Shown one piece after another: positions 1 through 6,029 of a DNA stretch of 6,029 bases; the first letter of the stretch is position 1; the number at the start of each line of letters is the position of its first letter. The DNA is taken from contig JAKLPX010000194.1 in the NCBI GenBank assembly GCA_022013635.1, forward strand, positions 1 through 6,029, in the 5' to 3' direction. A model generated the notes under the pieces. The model had not been told where the DNA came from. It searched no databases and saw nothing but the letters and a program-made list of their open reading frames with translations. The stretch is from Candidatus Delongbacteria bacterium (GTDB lineage Bacteria > UBA4055). The position numbers and the translations under genes are program-made.

Positions 1-38
1 TTCAATCTTTAATTAATTATGCTTTGGAACACGCATTA
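1..38 (+). other. Left-edge leader and end of an unseen upstream gene
   Basis: This A+T-rich stretch precedes the pyrD start. Reading from the left edge, one frame stops at TAA 10-12 and another at TAA 14-16, so an upstream gene could end at either place. The third frame, that of pyrD, has no stop before the edge. No promoter can be identified in so few bases. In class 1B systems the electron-transfer subunit gene pyrK usually sits next to pyrD, so pyrK is the likely upstream neighbour, but nothing here proves it. Confidence 0.4.
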
Positions 39-956
39 ATGGCAAAATTATCGGTAAACATAGGCGGCGGGATAGAATTAAAGAATCCGATTTTAACCGC
101 TTCGGGAACATTTGGATACGGCGAGGAATTTGCGGAATTATATAATCTTTCGGAACTCGGTGGCATCGTTACAAAAGCGATAACTCCAGAAGAAAGGATC
201 GGCAATCCGATGCCCAGAATAGCCGAAACAGAGTACGGGATGCTTAATTCGATCGGTTTGGCCAATGTAGGGCTTGATGAATTCATCGAAAAAAAGATAG
301 ACATGATAAAAAAATTAAACACAACAGTTTTTGTAAATGTTGCCGGAAAAGAACTGAAGGATTATTTGAAAGTAGCCGAAAGATTAAACGATATTGACTG
401 TATCAACGGTATAGAAGTCAATATTTCATGCCCGAATGTAAAAGAAGGCGGTGTTGCGTTCGGTACCGATCCTGATATCGCCGCAAAAGTGATCAGAGAA
501 GTGAGAAAAATCTATAAAAAGCATATAATGGTTAAATTATCGCCCAATGTGACCGATATTACCGCTATCGCAAAAGCTGTTGAAGCTGAAGGCGCAGATT
601 CATTGTCTCTTATAAACGCTCTGTTCGGTATGGCAATAGACATTAAAACTTTTAGACCGAAAATAAAATCAGTCGTGGCAGGATACAGCGGACCGGCAAT
701 AAAACCTGTTGCATTGCAAGCGGTTTACAAATGCTCGAAAGCCGTTAAAATACCGTTGATCGGCATTGGCGGGATTTGTTCGGTCGAGGATGTGATCGAA
801 TTTATGCTTGCCGGAGCGACCGCCGTTCAGATAGGTACTGCGAATTTTACAAACCCGCTGTCTTCCTTAACAATTGCTAAAAATCTAAAGATAATTTTAT
901 CCGAAAGAAAGATCACCGACATAAATTCTTTAATCGGAGGTATGATAGTTGATTAA
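39..956 (+). CDS. pyrD: Dihydroorotate dehydrogenase, class 1B catalytic subunit (PyrD)
   Basis: Oxidises dihydroorotate to orotate, the fourth step of UMP synthesis, in the cytoplasm. The product is 305 residues, normal for class 1B PyrD. It is a single FMN-binding TIM barrel. Visible signatures are LKNPILTASGTFGYG (residues 14-28), Lys46 in the VTKAIT strand, the N-S-I-G-L stretch near residue 70, NISCPNVK with Cys131 as the expected catalytic base, KLSPNVTDI, and the phosphate-binding GIGGI near the C-terminus. A cysteine rather than serine base marks class 1, and the overall sequence fits 1B, which normally pairs with the iron-sulfur/FAD subunit PyrK and uses NAD+. PyrK is not in the window. 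I chose ATG 39 because the protein then begins MAKLSVNIG, as relatives do, with a weak GGAA at 26-29. A TTG at 24 would add five residues but has no ribosome site. The 3' end overlaps purM by 8 bases. Confidence 0.95.
   Translation: MAKLSVNIGGGIELKNPILTASGTFGYGEEFAELYNLSELGGIVTKAITPEERIGNPMPRIAETEYGMLNSIGLANVGLDEFIEKKIDMIKKLNTTVFVNVAGKELKDYLKVAERLNDIDCINGIEVNISCPNVKEGGVAFGTDPDIAAKVIREVRKIYKKHIMVKLSPNVTDITAIAKAVEAEGADSLSLINALFGMAIDIKTFRPKIKSVVAGYSGPAIKPVALQAVYKCSKAVKIPLIGIGGICSVEDVIEFMLAGATAVQIGTANFTNPLSSLTIAKNLKIILSERKITDINSLIGGMIVD
936..940 (+). promoter_or_regulatory. Strong Shine-Dalgarno site for purM, inside pyrD
   Basis: GGAGG lies 8 bases before TTG 949, an ideal spacing, and within the last codons of pyrD. 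It decides the TTG start of purM. There is no suitable in-frame ATG nearby; the ATG at 942 belongs to the pyrD frame. The arrangement suggests translational coupling, since ribosomes finishing pyrD pass over the purM start. Confidence 0.85.
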
Positions 957-2139
957 CTACGATGATAAATATCTAAAACGGGGCGCCAGCGCATCGAAAT
1001 CGGAAGTTCATTCCGCTATCAAAAACACTGATAAGGGGATATTTCCCGGAGCATTCTGCAAGATCATTGAAGATAGATTGGGCAACGATCCGGAATACTG
1101 TAACATAATGCATGCAGACGGAGCAGGCACTAAATCCTCTCTCGCTTATATTTACTATAAAGAGACAGGCAGTATCTCTGTCTTCAAAGGCATTGCCCAG
1201 GATTCTCTGATTATGAATGTTGACGATGTTATAGCCGTCGGCGCGACATCGAATATACTTTTTTCAAATACGATCGGAAGGAATAAACACATCATTCCCG
1301 GAGAAATAATAGCCGAAATAATATCAGGATACAATGAAGTCCTAAAGATGTTGAACGACAACGGAATAGAGATCCATAGCTGCGGCGGAGAGACTGCCGA
1401 TGTAGGTGATCTTGTAAAAACCATAATCATTGACTCTACACTGACAGCAAGAATGAAAAGATCAGATGTGATTAATAACGATAATATAATTCCCGGCGAT
1501 GTCATAATCGGATTAGCAAGTTACGGGAGGGCTTCATACGAAAAACACTACAATTCAGGAATGGGTTCGAACGGACTTACTTCTGCAAGACATGATCTAT
1601 TCACAAAAATATATATGGAAAAATATCCGGAATCTTATGCCGATAAAACTCCTACGGAGTATGTTTATTGCGGAAAATATAATTTATCCGATGGTTTCGG
1701 GCATGGCGGTTTGTCGGTCGGGCAGGCAGTTCTGTCTCCGACCAGAACTTATGCCCCGATTATAAAGAAGATTTTTGATACGATTGGAAGAAAAAATATT
1801 CACGGTATAGTTCACAACAGCGGCGGCGGGCAGGTAAAATGCAGAAGCTTCGGACGGGGAATTCACTACATCAAGGATTCAATTATTGAAATTCCGCCTT
1901 TATTTGAACTTATTAAAAATTCAACTCGTACCGACTATCCCGAAATGTTTCAGGTGTTCAATATGGGGTGCAGAATGGAAATAATTCTGCCGGAATCATT
2001 CGCGCATGAAATTATTGATATAGCAAAATCATTCCGTGTAGAAGCAAAAATCGTAGGCAGAATTGAGAAAAATCCGCACAGCAACATTAAAAATAAAGTA
2101 ACAATAACCGATCCGAACGGAAAACGGATTGTATATTAG
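949..2139 (+). CDS. purM: Phosphoribosylformylglycinamidine cyclo-ligase (AIR synthetase), long form
   Basis: Closes the imidazole ring of FGAM with ATP to give AIR, the fifth step of de novo purine synthesis, in the cytoplasm. It has the PurM/AIRS fold: an N-terminal ATP-binding half (about residues 1-180) and a C-terminal AIRS_C half (about 185-390). Signatures are HADGAGTKS at 55-63, NVDDVIAVGAT with acidic residues at 92-93, CGGETADVGD from 145, ARMKRSDV, GMGSNGLTSARHD and the glycine-rich HNSGGGQVK. At 396 residues it exceeds the roughly 345 of the E. coli type and matches the longer version typical of Bacteroidetes and relatives. It starts at TTG 949, set by the GGAGG at 936-940, and overlaps pyrD by 8 bases. 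The start of the protein, with GASASKSEVHSAIKNTDKG, agrees with this choice. PurL, a related fold, is excluded by size. The specific function is well supported, though from motif recall rather than alignment. Confidence 0.93.
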   Translation: MINYDDKYLKRGASASKSEVHSAIKNTDKGIFPGAFCKIIEDRLGNDPEYCNIMHADGAGTKSSLAYIYYKETGSISVFKGIAQDSLIMNVDDVIAVGATSNILFSNTIGRNKHIIPGEIIAEIISGYNEVLKMLNDNGIEIHSCGGETADVGDLVKTIIIDSTLTARMKRSDVINNDNIIPGDVIIGLASYGRASYEKHYNSGMGSNGLTSARHDLFTKIYMEKYPESYADKTPTEYVYCGKYNLSDGFGHGGLSVGQAVLSPTRTYAPIIKKIFDTIGRKNIHGIVHNSGGGQVKCRSFGRGIHYIKDSIIEIPPLFELIKNSTRTDYPEMFQVFNMGCRMEIILPESFAHEIIDIAKSFRVEAKIVGRIEKNPHSNIKNKVTITDPNGKRIVY

Positions 2140-2149
2140 AGAAAATTTT

Positions 2150-2737
2150 ATGCATATAAACGAAAGAAACATCATACTGGCGTCAAAATCTCCGAGAAGG
2201 AAAGAACTTTTGGAAAACATCGGGCTTAAATTTTCGGTTAAACCTGCCGATATTGAAGAAATTCATAGAGGAAAGGCAGACTTCGGCGATATCGTTATTG
2301 ATCTTGCTGAACAGAAAGGCGAGGCAATAAAAACATTGATGCTTGATGACGGAATGATAATTGCCTCTGATACCATAGTCGTCATAAATAATGAAATATT
2401 AAACAAACCCGATGACAGAGACCATGCCTTTGAGATGCTTAGACTTTTGAGCGGAAAAGTTCACAGCGTTTTTACTTCGCTCTATGTTTACGACGGGTAT
2501 AAAAAAGCGACAATTAAAGATTTTACTGAGACAAAGGTAGAATTTTATCCTCTTACGGATGAACAGATTATTGATTACCTTGACACGCATGAACCTTTTG
2601 ATAAGGCTGGCGCTTACGGCATTCATGGTTACGGATCGAAGTTCATTAAAAAGATTGACGGATGTTTCTTCAGCGTAATGGGATTCCCGATACCGCTTTT
2701 TTCTCAAAACATGTATAAACTTGGGTATAATTTATAA
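2150..2737 (+). CDS. maf: Maf family nucleoside triphosphate pyrophosphatase (YhdE-like)
   Basis: Maf proteins hydrolyse nucleoside triphosphates to monophosphates and pyrophosphate, acting as house-cleaning enzymes. The YhdE-type branch prefers dTTP, UTP and modified pyrimidine nucleotides, and some members influence septum formation. The product is 195 residues, normal length. Visible motifs are ILASKSPRRKELL (residues 9-21), the Lys in LAEQKGEAI, ASDTIVV with Asp74 as the likely metal-binding or catalytic acid, NKP at 85-87, LSGKVHSVFT, and DKAGAYGIHG near 153-160. The DKAGAYGI block places it in the YhdE rather than the YceF branch. The residue usually Gln in YGIQG is His159 here. ATG 2150 is chosen because purM stops at 2139, a weak AGAGA (2138-2142) precedes it by 7 bases, and relatives begin close to this point. 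An upstream TTG at 2129 would overlap purM and lacks a ribosome site. The gap to purM is 10 bases. Confidence 0.92.
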   Translation: MHINERNIILASKSPRRKELLENIGLKFSVKPADIEEIHRGKADFGDIVIDLAEQKGEAIKTLMLDDGMIIASDTIVVINNEILNKPDDRDHAFEMLRLLSGKVHSVFTSLYVYDGYKKATIKDFTETKVEFYPLTDEQIIDYLDTHEPFDKAGAYGIHGYGSKFIKKIDGCFFSVMGFPIPLFSQNMYKLGYNL

Positions 2738-2738
2738 C

Positions 2739-2743
2739 AAGGA
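2739..2743 (+). promoter_or_regulatory. Shine-Dalgarno site for the gamma carbonic anhydrase gene
   Basis: AAGGA ends 7 bases before ATG 2751. It supports this start over an in-frame TTG at 2721, which would overlap maf and has no ribosome site. Confidence 0.7.
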
Positions 2744-2750
2744 ATATGAA

Positions 2751-3263
2751 ATGATACTCGGATTCAAAGGAATAAAACCTGAAATAGACGAAAGTGTTTT
2801 CGTAGCGCCTTCCGCACACATTATCGGCAGAGTGAAAATCGGAAGAAATTCAAGTGTATGGTTTAACGCGACGATAAGAGCAGATATGGACGATGTTATA
2901 ATCGGCGAATACTCCAATATTCAGGATAATTGCTGCCTTCATCAAACCGAAGGATATCCGTTAATTATCGGAAATAATGTTATAGTCGGACACAGCGTAA
3001 CATTACACGGCTGTAAAATCGGTGATAACACGCTGATCGGCATGGGCGCGACTATTCTTGACGATGCGAAGATAGGCAAGTGTTCGATCGTTGCCGCGGG
3101 TTCTGTTGTTCTTGAACACAAATCCTTCCCCGATTATTCGCTTATAGCCGGTATTCCTGCGAAAGTTATAAAAGAGCTTCCAAAAGATACGGAAGACAAA
3201 TTGTATCATCACGCCTTAAGCTATGCAGACTTTTCAATAACTTATAAAGACGAAATTAAATAA
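2751..3263 (+). CDS. Gamma-class carbonic anhydrase family protein
   Basis: Members fold as a left-handed beta-helix trimer with zinc between subunits. Proven members interconvert CO2 and bicarbonate; many YrdA/PaaY-like relatives are only weakly active or untested. The 170-residue product is the usual size. Hexapeptide repeats of the V-x-I-G-x-N type run from about residue 15 to 145, followed by a C-terminal helix. The three zinc ligands appear to be His64, His81 and His86, with the 5-residue spacing of the last two as in the archaeal enzyme Cam. Arg43 and Asp45 (IRAD) and Gln58-Asp59-Asn60 match the conserved active-site network. The long acidic loop of Cam is absent, although Glu67 lies three residues after the first zinc His. 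Start ATG 2751 follows AAGGA by 7 bases and gives the family N-terminus. It lies 13 bases after maf and 21 before pnp. It could instead be an acyltransferase of similar fold, but the intact His triad argues for the gamma-CA family. Confidence 0.9.
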   Translation: MILGFKGIKPEIDESVFVAPSAHIIGRVKIGRNSSVWFNATIRADMDDVIIGEYSNIQDNCCLHQTEGYPLIIGNNVIVGHSVTLHGCKIGDNTLIGMGATILDDAKIGKCSIVAAGSVVLEHKSFPDYSLIAGIPAKVIKELPKDTEDKLYHHALSYADFSITYKDEIK

Positions 3264-3274
3264 AACAATAAAAT

Positions 3275-3279
3275 GGGAG
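3275..3279 (+). promoter_or_regulatory. Shine-Dalgarno site deciding the pnp start
   Basis: GGGAG ends 5 bases before ATG 3285. An ATG at 3273 overlaps this site and has only AT-rich sequence before it, so 3285 is the better start. The resulting N-terminus also lines up with PNPase relatives, placing MARQA about 20 residues in. Confidence 0.7.
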
Positions 3280-3284
3280 TAACG

Positions 3285-5369
3285 ATGTTTTTTTCAAAAA
3301 AAATGATGCTGAGCGGAAAAGAATTAATTCTTGAATCCGGAAAAATGGCAAGACAGGCAAACGGTGCGGCGATAGTTAAATACGGCGACAATATGCTTCT
3401 GGTAGCGATCTGCGCACAAAAAACAGCGGCTGTCGGATTCGATTTTTTCCCGATGACGGTTGAATACAGAGAAAAAATGTACGCTTCCGGCAAAATACCC
3501 GGAGGTTTTATAAAAAGAGAATCCAGACCTTCAAACAACGAAATTTTAAGCGCGAGAATAATTGACAGACCGATAAGACCTTTGTTTCCGGAAGGATTTA
3601 ATAACGAAGTGCAGATAATATGCAATGTTTTATCGTCGGATGGGGAAGTGATGATGGATGTATTCGGGATCATCGGAACTTCTTTAGCCGTTAATATTTC
3701 CGACATTCCGTTTTCTCAACCGGTTGCGGCCGTAAGAGTCGGAAGATTGAACGGTGAATTTATAGCAAATCCTACGACTGGGCAAATGAAAGAATGCGAC
3801 ATTGAATTGGTTTTAAGCGGCGGAAAGGGATTTATTTCCATGGTTGAAGGCGAATCAAAAGAAATTTCCGAAGACGAACTTTTGCAAGCTGTTCAATTCG
3901 GACAAAAGATTATTGACGAAATTTGTGATTTCCAGGTTGAGATCATAAAAGAGTACGGAAAAACGAAATTTGAATACACAGTTCCTGAAATTTCAAAAGC
4001 ACTTATTGATAAAGTTACGAATTTGTCTGAAGGAAAAACAAAAGAGTTTACAAAGATAAAAATCAAAGAAGACAGAAACGAAGCGAGAAGACTGCTTTAT
4101 GCAGATATTGCCATACAGCTTGAGGAAGAATTTCCGGAAGACGAGAAGCATTTTGAAACTGTTATGCATGATCTGGAAAAGGACATAGTAAGAAAAAATA
4201 TCATTAAAGATAATGTCCGTATAGACGGAAGGAAACCTGATCAGATAAGACAAATTACCTGCGAACTTGATATTTTGCCAAGAGTCCACGGTTCTGCTCT
4301 ATTTACAAGGGGCGAAACTCAAAGTTTGGGCGTTTGCACGCTTGGAGGAGATTCCGATACGCAGACTGTCGAAAATATTTATGAGAATGAAGAACAGAAA
4401 TTTTACCTTCATTATAACTTCCCTCCGTTTTCTGTCGGAGAGGTAAAAAGAATTACAGGCGTTTCCCGCAGAGAGATCGGGCACGGAAACTTAGCTGAAA
4501 GATCTTTTTATCCTGTAATTCCTGCCGAGGTAGATTTTCCTTACACAATCAGGCTTGTTTCTGAAATTTTGGAATCTAACGGATCATCGTCAATGGCTTC
4601 GGTTTGTTCAAATTCTCTTGCTATGATGGCAGCCGGAGTTCCGATCAGGAAACAGGTAGCCGGAATCGCAATGGGACTTATAAAAGAGGGCGACGATGTA
4701 GTAATATTATCCGACATTCTAGGCGATGAAGATCATCTTGGGGATATGGATTTTAAAGTAACAGGAACAGAAGACGGAATTTGCGCATATCAGATGGATA
4801 TTAAAATTCAGGGTATCACAATTGACATCATGAAAAAAGCCCTTGAACAGGCAAAAGAAGGCAGAAAACATATTCTCGGAATAATGAACGCCACTATTTC
4901 CGAACCGAGAACAGCTCTTTCAGAACACGCTCCACGAATTTTAAACTATAAAATTGCTCCTGATGAAATCGGATTATTCGTAGGTCCGGGCGGAAAGAAT
5001 ATCAAATCTATAATTGCAGAATTCGGCGTAAAGATTGACATTGACGACACCGGTTTTGTTAAGATTCTGTCTGACGGGGAAAACGGGGAGGCTGCGTTAA
5101 AACACATTCAGGCTATGTTTGCGAAACCTGAAGCCGGTCGGATTTACGATGGCACCGTCAGAGGAATTAAACCTTTCGGAGTTTTTGTTGAAATCATGCC
5201 GAGAACAGAAGGTTTGGTTCATGTTTCAGAATTATCTTTGGAAAGAATTGAAAAAGTAGAAGACCATTTCAAGATCGGCGACAAATTAAAAGTTAAATAC
5301 ATCGGAGTTGACAAGGAAGGAAGAATTAAACTGGTCAGAAAAGAATTGTTGAAACCTACAGGCGAATAA
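3285..5369 (+). CDS. pnp: Polyribonucleotide nucleotidyltransferase (PNPase)
   Basis: Degrades RNA 3' to 5' by phosphorolysis, releasing nucleoside diphosphates, and can add 3' tails in reverse. It acts as a cytoplasmic trimer, often in a degradosome. The product is 694 residues, close to the usual 700-710. Domains in order: first RNase PH domain (about 10-215, with AGKIPGGFIKRE and DRPIRPLFPEGF), a helical linker (about 235-305), second RNase PH domain (about 310-540), a KH domain with GPGG at 567-570, and an S1 domain from about 617. The catalytic set is present: Arg395-Arg396, the GSSSMAS phosphate loop from 433, and Asp483, Asp489 and Lys491, matching E. coli Arg398/399, Asp486, Asp492 and Lys494. 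It ends soon after S1 with no long tail. Ala449 sits where relatives usually have Asp (MDAGVPI). Start ATG 3285 is chosen from the GGGAG; ATG 3273 would add four residues. T7 and A8 tracts follow the start codon at once. It lies 21 bases after the carbonic anhydrase gene and 4 before the cyclase. Confidence 0.97.
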   Translation: MFFSKKMMLSGKELILESGKMARQANGAAIVKYGDNMLLVAICAQKTAAVGFDFFPMTVEYREKMYASGKIPGGFIKRESRPSNNEILSARIIDRPIRPLFPEGFNNEVQIICNVLSSDGEVMMDVFGIIGTSLAVNISDIPFSQPVAAVRVGRLNGEFIANPTTGQMKECDIELVLSGGKGFISMVEGESKEISEDELLQAVQFGQKIIDEICDFQVEIIKEYGKTKFEYTVPEISKALIDKVTNLSEGKTKEFTKIKIKEDRNEARRLLYADIAIQLEEEFPEDEKHFETVMHDLEKDIVRKNIIKDNVRIDGRKPDQIRQITCELDILPRVHGSALFTRGETQSLGVCTLGGDSDTQTVENIYENEEQKFYLHYNFPPFSVGEVKRITGVSRREIGHGNLAERSFYPVIPAEVDFPYTIRLVSEILESNGSSSMASVCSNSLAMMAAGVPIRKQVAGIAMGLIKEGDDVVILSDILGDEDHLGDMDFKVTGTEDGICAYQMDIKIQGITIDIMKKALEQAKEGRKHILGIMNATISEPRTALSEHAPRILNYKIAPDEIGLFVGPGGKNIKSIIAEFGVKIDIDDTGFVKILSDGENGEAALKHIQAMFAKPEAGRIYDGTVRGIKPFGVFVEIMPRTEGLVHVSELSLERIEKVEDHFKIGDKLKVKYIGVDKEGRIKLVRKELLKPTGE

Positions 5370-5373
5370 TAAT

Positions 5374-6029
5374 ATGAATGACGGCACTACAGTAAGAAAG
5401 CTTCGGGCTATAATGTTTTCTGACATCGTCGGATACTCTAAGATGATGCAGATCAATGAAACCGAGGCTTTAAAATTACTGCAAAAGCACAAGGATGCAG
5501 TCATAGAAATTTCCGCAAAATACGGCGGAAAGATCATAAAATACATCGGCGATGAGATTTTAATTGAATCCGAAAGTGCCGTAATGCTTGTTTACTGCGC
5601 AAAAGAACTTCAGAAATATTTTGCCGACAGAAATGCCACAGTCCCGAAAAGTAGAGAGCTTTGGGTCAGGATAGGAATTCATATCGGCGATGTTATTATG
5701 AAAGAAGACGATATTTTCGGAGACGGGGTTAACATCGCTTCCAGAATAAGACCTCTTGCAAATCCCGGCGGAATCGTAATTACCGGCTCGGTTTTAATAC
5801 TTCTTGGAAATCAGGACGATATCAAATGTGATTTTGTAGGGAATAAAAAACTTAAAAACATCAAAGATAAGGTCAAAGTTTACGAAGTATTACCTGATTC
5901 TCAACCGGTTCCTAATCTCGGATTGAACAATAATTCGGCAGCTAAGTGGAATGCCTTTCTGAAAGTTAAGCTTCCGATTTCCGTGTCCGTATTTTTCTTG
6001 TTCTTAATTTTATTTTTAACATTCTTCAA
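5374..6029 (+). CDS. Class III adenylate/guanylate cyclase with a membrane segment, 3' end outside the window
   Basis: Predicted to make cAMP (or cGMP) from the triphosphate as a head-to-tail dimer. 218 codons are visible without a stop. The cyclase domain spans about residues 8-173. Metal-binding aspartates are Asp17 (FSDIVGYS) and Asp60 (IGDEIL). Lys56 and Asp113 (DDIFGDGVNIASR) match the adenine-recognising pair, and Asn120 and Arg124 match the transition-state pair of mammalian IIC2 with exact 7- and 11-residue spacing. One chain thus carries the full set, so an active homodimer is likely, with ATP the expected substrate. A polar linker (174-199) leads to a hydrophobic run (200-218) rich in Phe, Leu, Ile and Val, probably a membrane helix cut by the edge. 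In relatives of this layout the C-terminal part often carries TolB-like or TPR repeats, which cannot be seen here. ATG 5374 lies 4 bases after pnp with only a weak AGG (5360-5362), suggesting coupling to pnp translation. Confidence 0.9.
   Translation, partial: MNDGTTVRKLRAIMFSDIVGYSKMMQINETEALKLLQKHKDAVIEISAKYGGKIIKYIGDEILIESESAVMLVYCAKELQKYFADRNATVPKSRELWVRIGIHIGDVIMKEDDIFGDGVNIASRIRPLANPGGIVITGSVLILLGNQDDIKCDFVGNKKLKNIKDKVKVYEVLPDSQPVPNLGLNNNSAAKWNAFLKVKLPISVSVFFLFLILFLTFF
5971..6029 (+). other. Predicted transmembrane segment of the cyclase
   Basis: Residues 200-218 of the cyclase are nearly all hydrophobic (Leu, Ile, Val, Phe) with lysines at 197 and 199 just before. By the positive-inside rule the N-terminal catalytic domain would be cytoplasmic and the unseen C-terminal part outside, if this is the only helix. 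The segment reaches the window edge, so its true end is unknown. Confidence 0.7.

Noticed and set aside
9..18. TTAATTAA/AATTAATT palindromic repeat near the left edge
   Set aside because: It is short, low in complexity and expected in A+T-rich DNA; it is not a recognisable operator or terminator.
17..322. 101-codon minus-strand open frame over the start of pyrD
   Set aside because: It overlaps conserved PyrD sequence and its product resembles no known family.
1155..1505. 116-codon minus-strand open frame inside purM, with hydrophobic composition
   Set aside because: The purM frame here carries conserved motifs. The hydrophobic look comes from reading the complement of Ile- and Asp-rich codons.
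2129..2149. TTG 2129 as an earlier maf start
   Set aside because: It would overlap purM, has no ribosome site at proper spacing, and adds residues not typical of Maf N-termini.
3264..3284. Possible promoter or terminator in the 21-base gap before pnp
   Set aside because: There is no inverted repeat with a T-run and no convincing -10/-33 pair; the gap is filled by AT-rich sequence and the pnp ribosome site.
3242..3706. 154-codon open frame on the minus strand opposite the start of pnp
   Set aside because: It lies entirely against the well-supported PNPase RNase PH domain, shows no family motif and has no credible ribosome site. It is a shadow of the + strand coding bias.

Overview
The window is a tightly packed stretch of chromosome with six protein genes, all on the + strand: pyrD, a long-form purM, maf, a gamma-class carbonic anhydrase gene, pnp, and the 5' part of a class III adenylate/guanylate cyclase gene that runs off the right edge. 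Gene boundaries are an 8-base overlap or gaps of only 4 to 21 bases. I see no room for an intrinsic terminator and no tRNA, rRNA, CRISPR array, mobile element or notable repeat. The natural reading is one polycistronic operon, or the middle of one.

Organism: A+T-rich coding DNA (GC somewhat under or around 40% by eye), many AGA and ATA codons, and use of TTG as a start point to a bacterium. The best clue to lineage is the AIR synthetase. At 396 residues it is longer than the roughly 345-residue enterobacterial or Bacillus PurM and resembles the long form familiar from Bacteroidetes and their relatives. The PyrD N-terminus also resembles Bacteroidetes-type PyrD. A cyclase domain of the soluble kind followed by a membrane segment is common in Ignavibacteria-like genomes. 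I infer a member of the Fibrobacteres-Chlorobi-Bacteroidetes group, possibly Ignavibacteria-like, with moderate confidence.

Layout: 1-38 is the tail of whatever lies upstream plus the pyrD leader. 39-956 is PyrD (UMP synthesis). 949-2139 is PurM (purine synthesis), started by a TTG placed 8 bases after a GGAGG that lies inside pyrD. 2150-2737 is Maf, a nucleotide pyrophosphatase. 2751-3263 is a left-handed beta-helix carbonic anhydrase homologue. 3285-5369 is polynucleotide phosphorylase. 5374 to the right edge is the cyclase, with a complete catalytic domain and the start of a membrane segment.

How the genes may work together: the first three handle nucleotide supply and quality. PyrD makes orotate, PurM makes AIR, and Maf hydrolyses non-canonical or excess nucleoside triphosphates. 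Carbonic anhydrase could supply bicarbonate for carbamoyl phosphate synthesis and AIR carboxylation, which flank the PyrD and PurM steps. PNPase recycles RNA to nucleoside diphosphates. The cyclase consumes a purine triphosphate to make a second messenger. This theme is inference; simple co-transcription of housekeeping genes would look the same. I found no convincing novel system. The points worth a second look are the gene combination, the cyclase joined to pnp, homopolymer tracts at the pnp start, and two substitutions at usually conserved positions.
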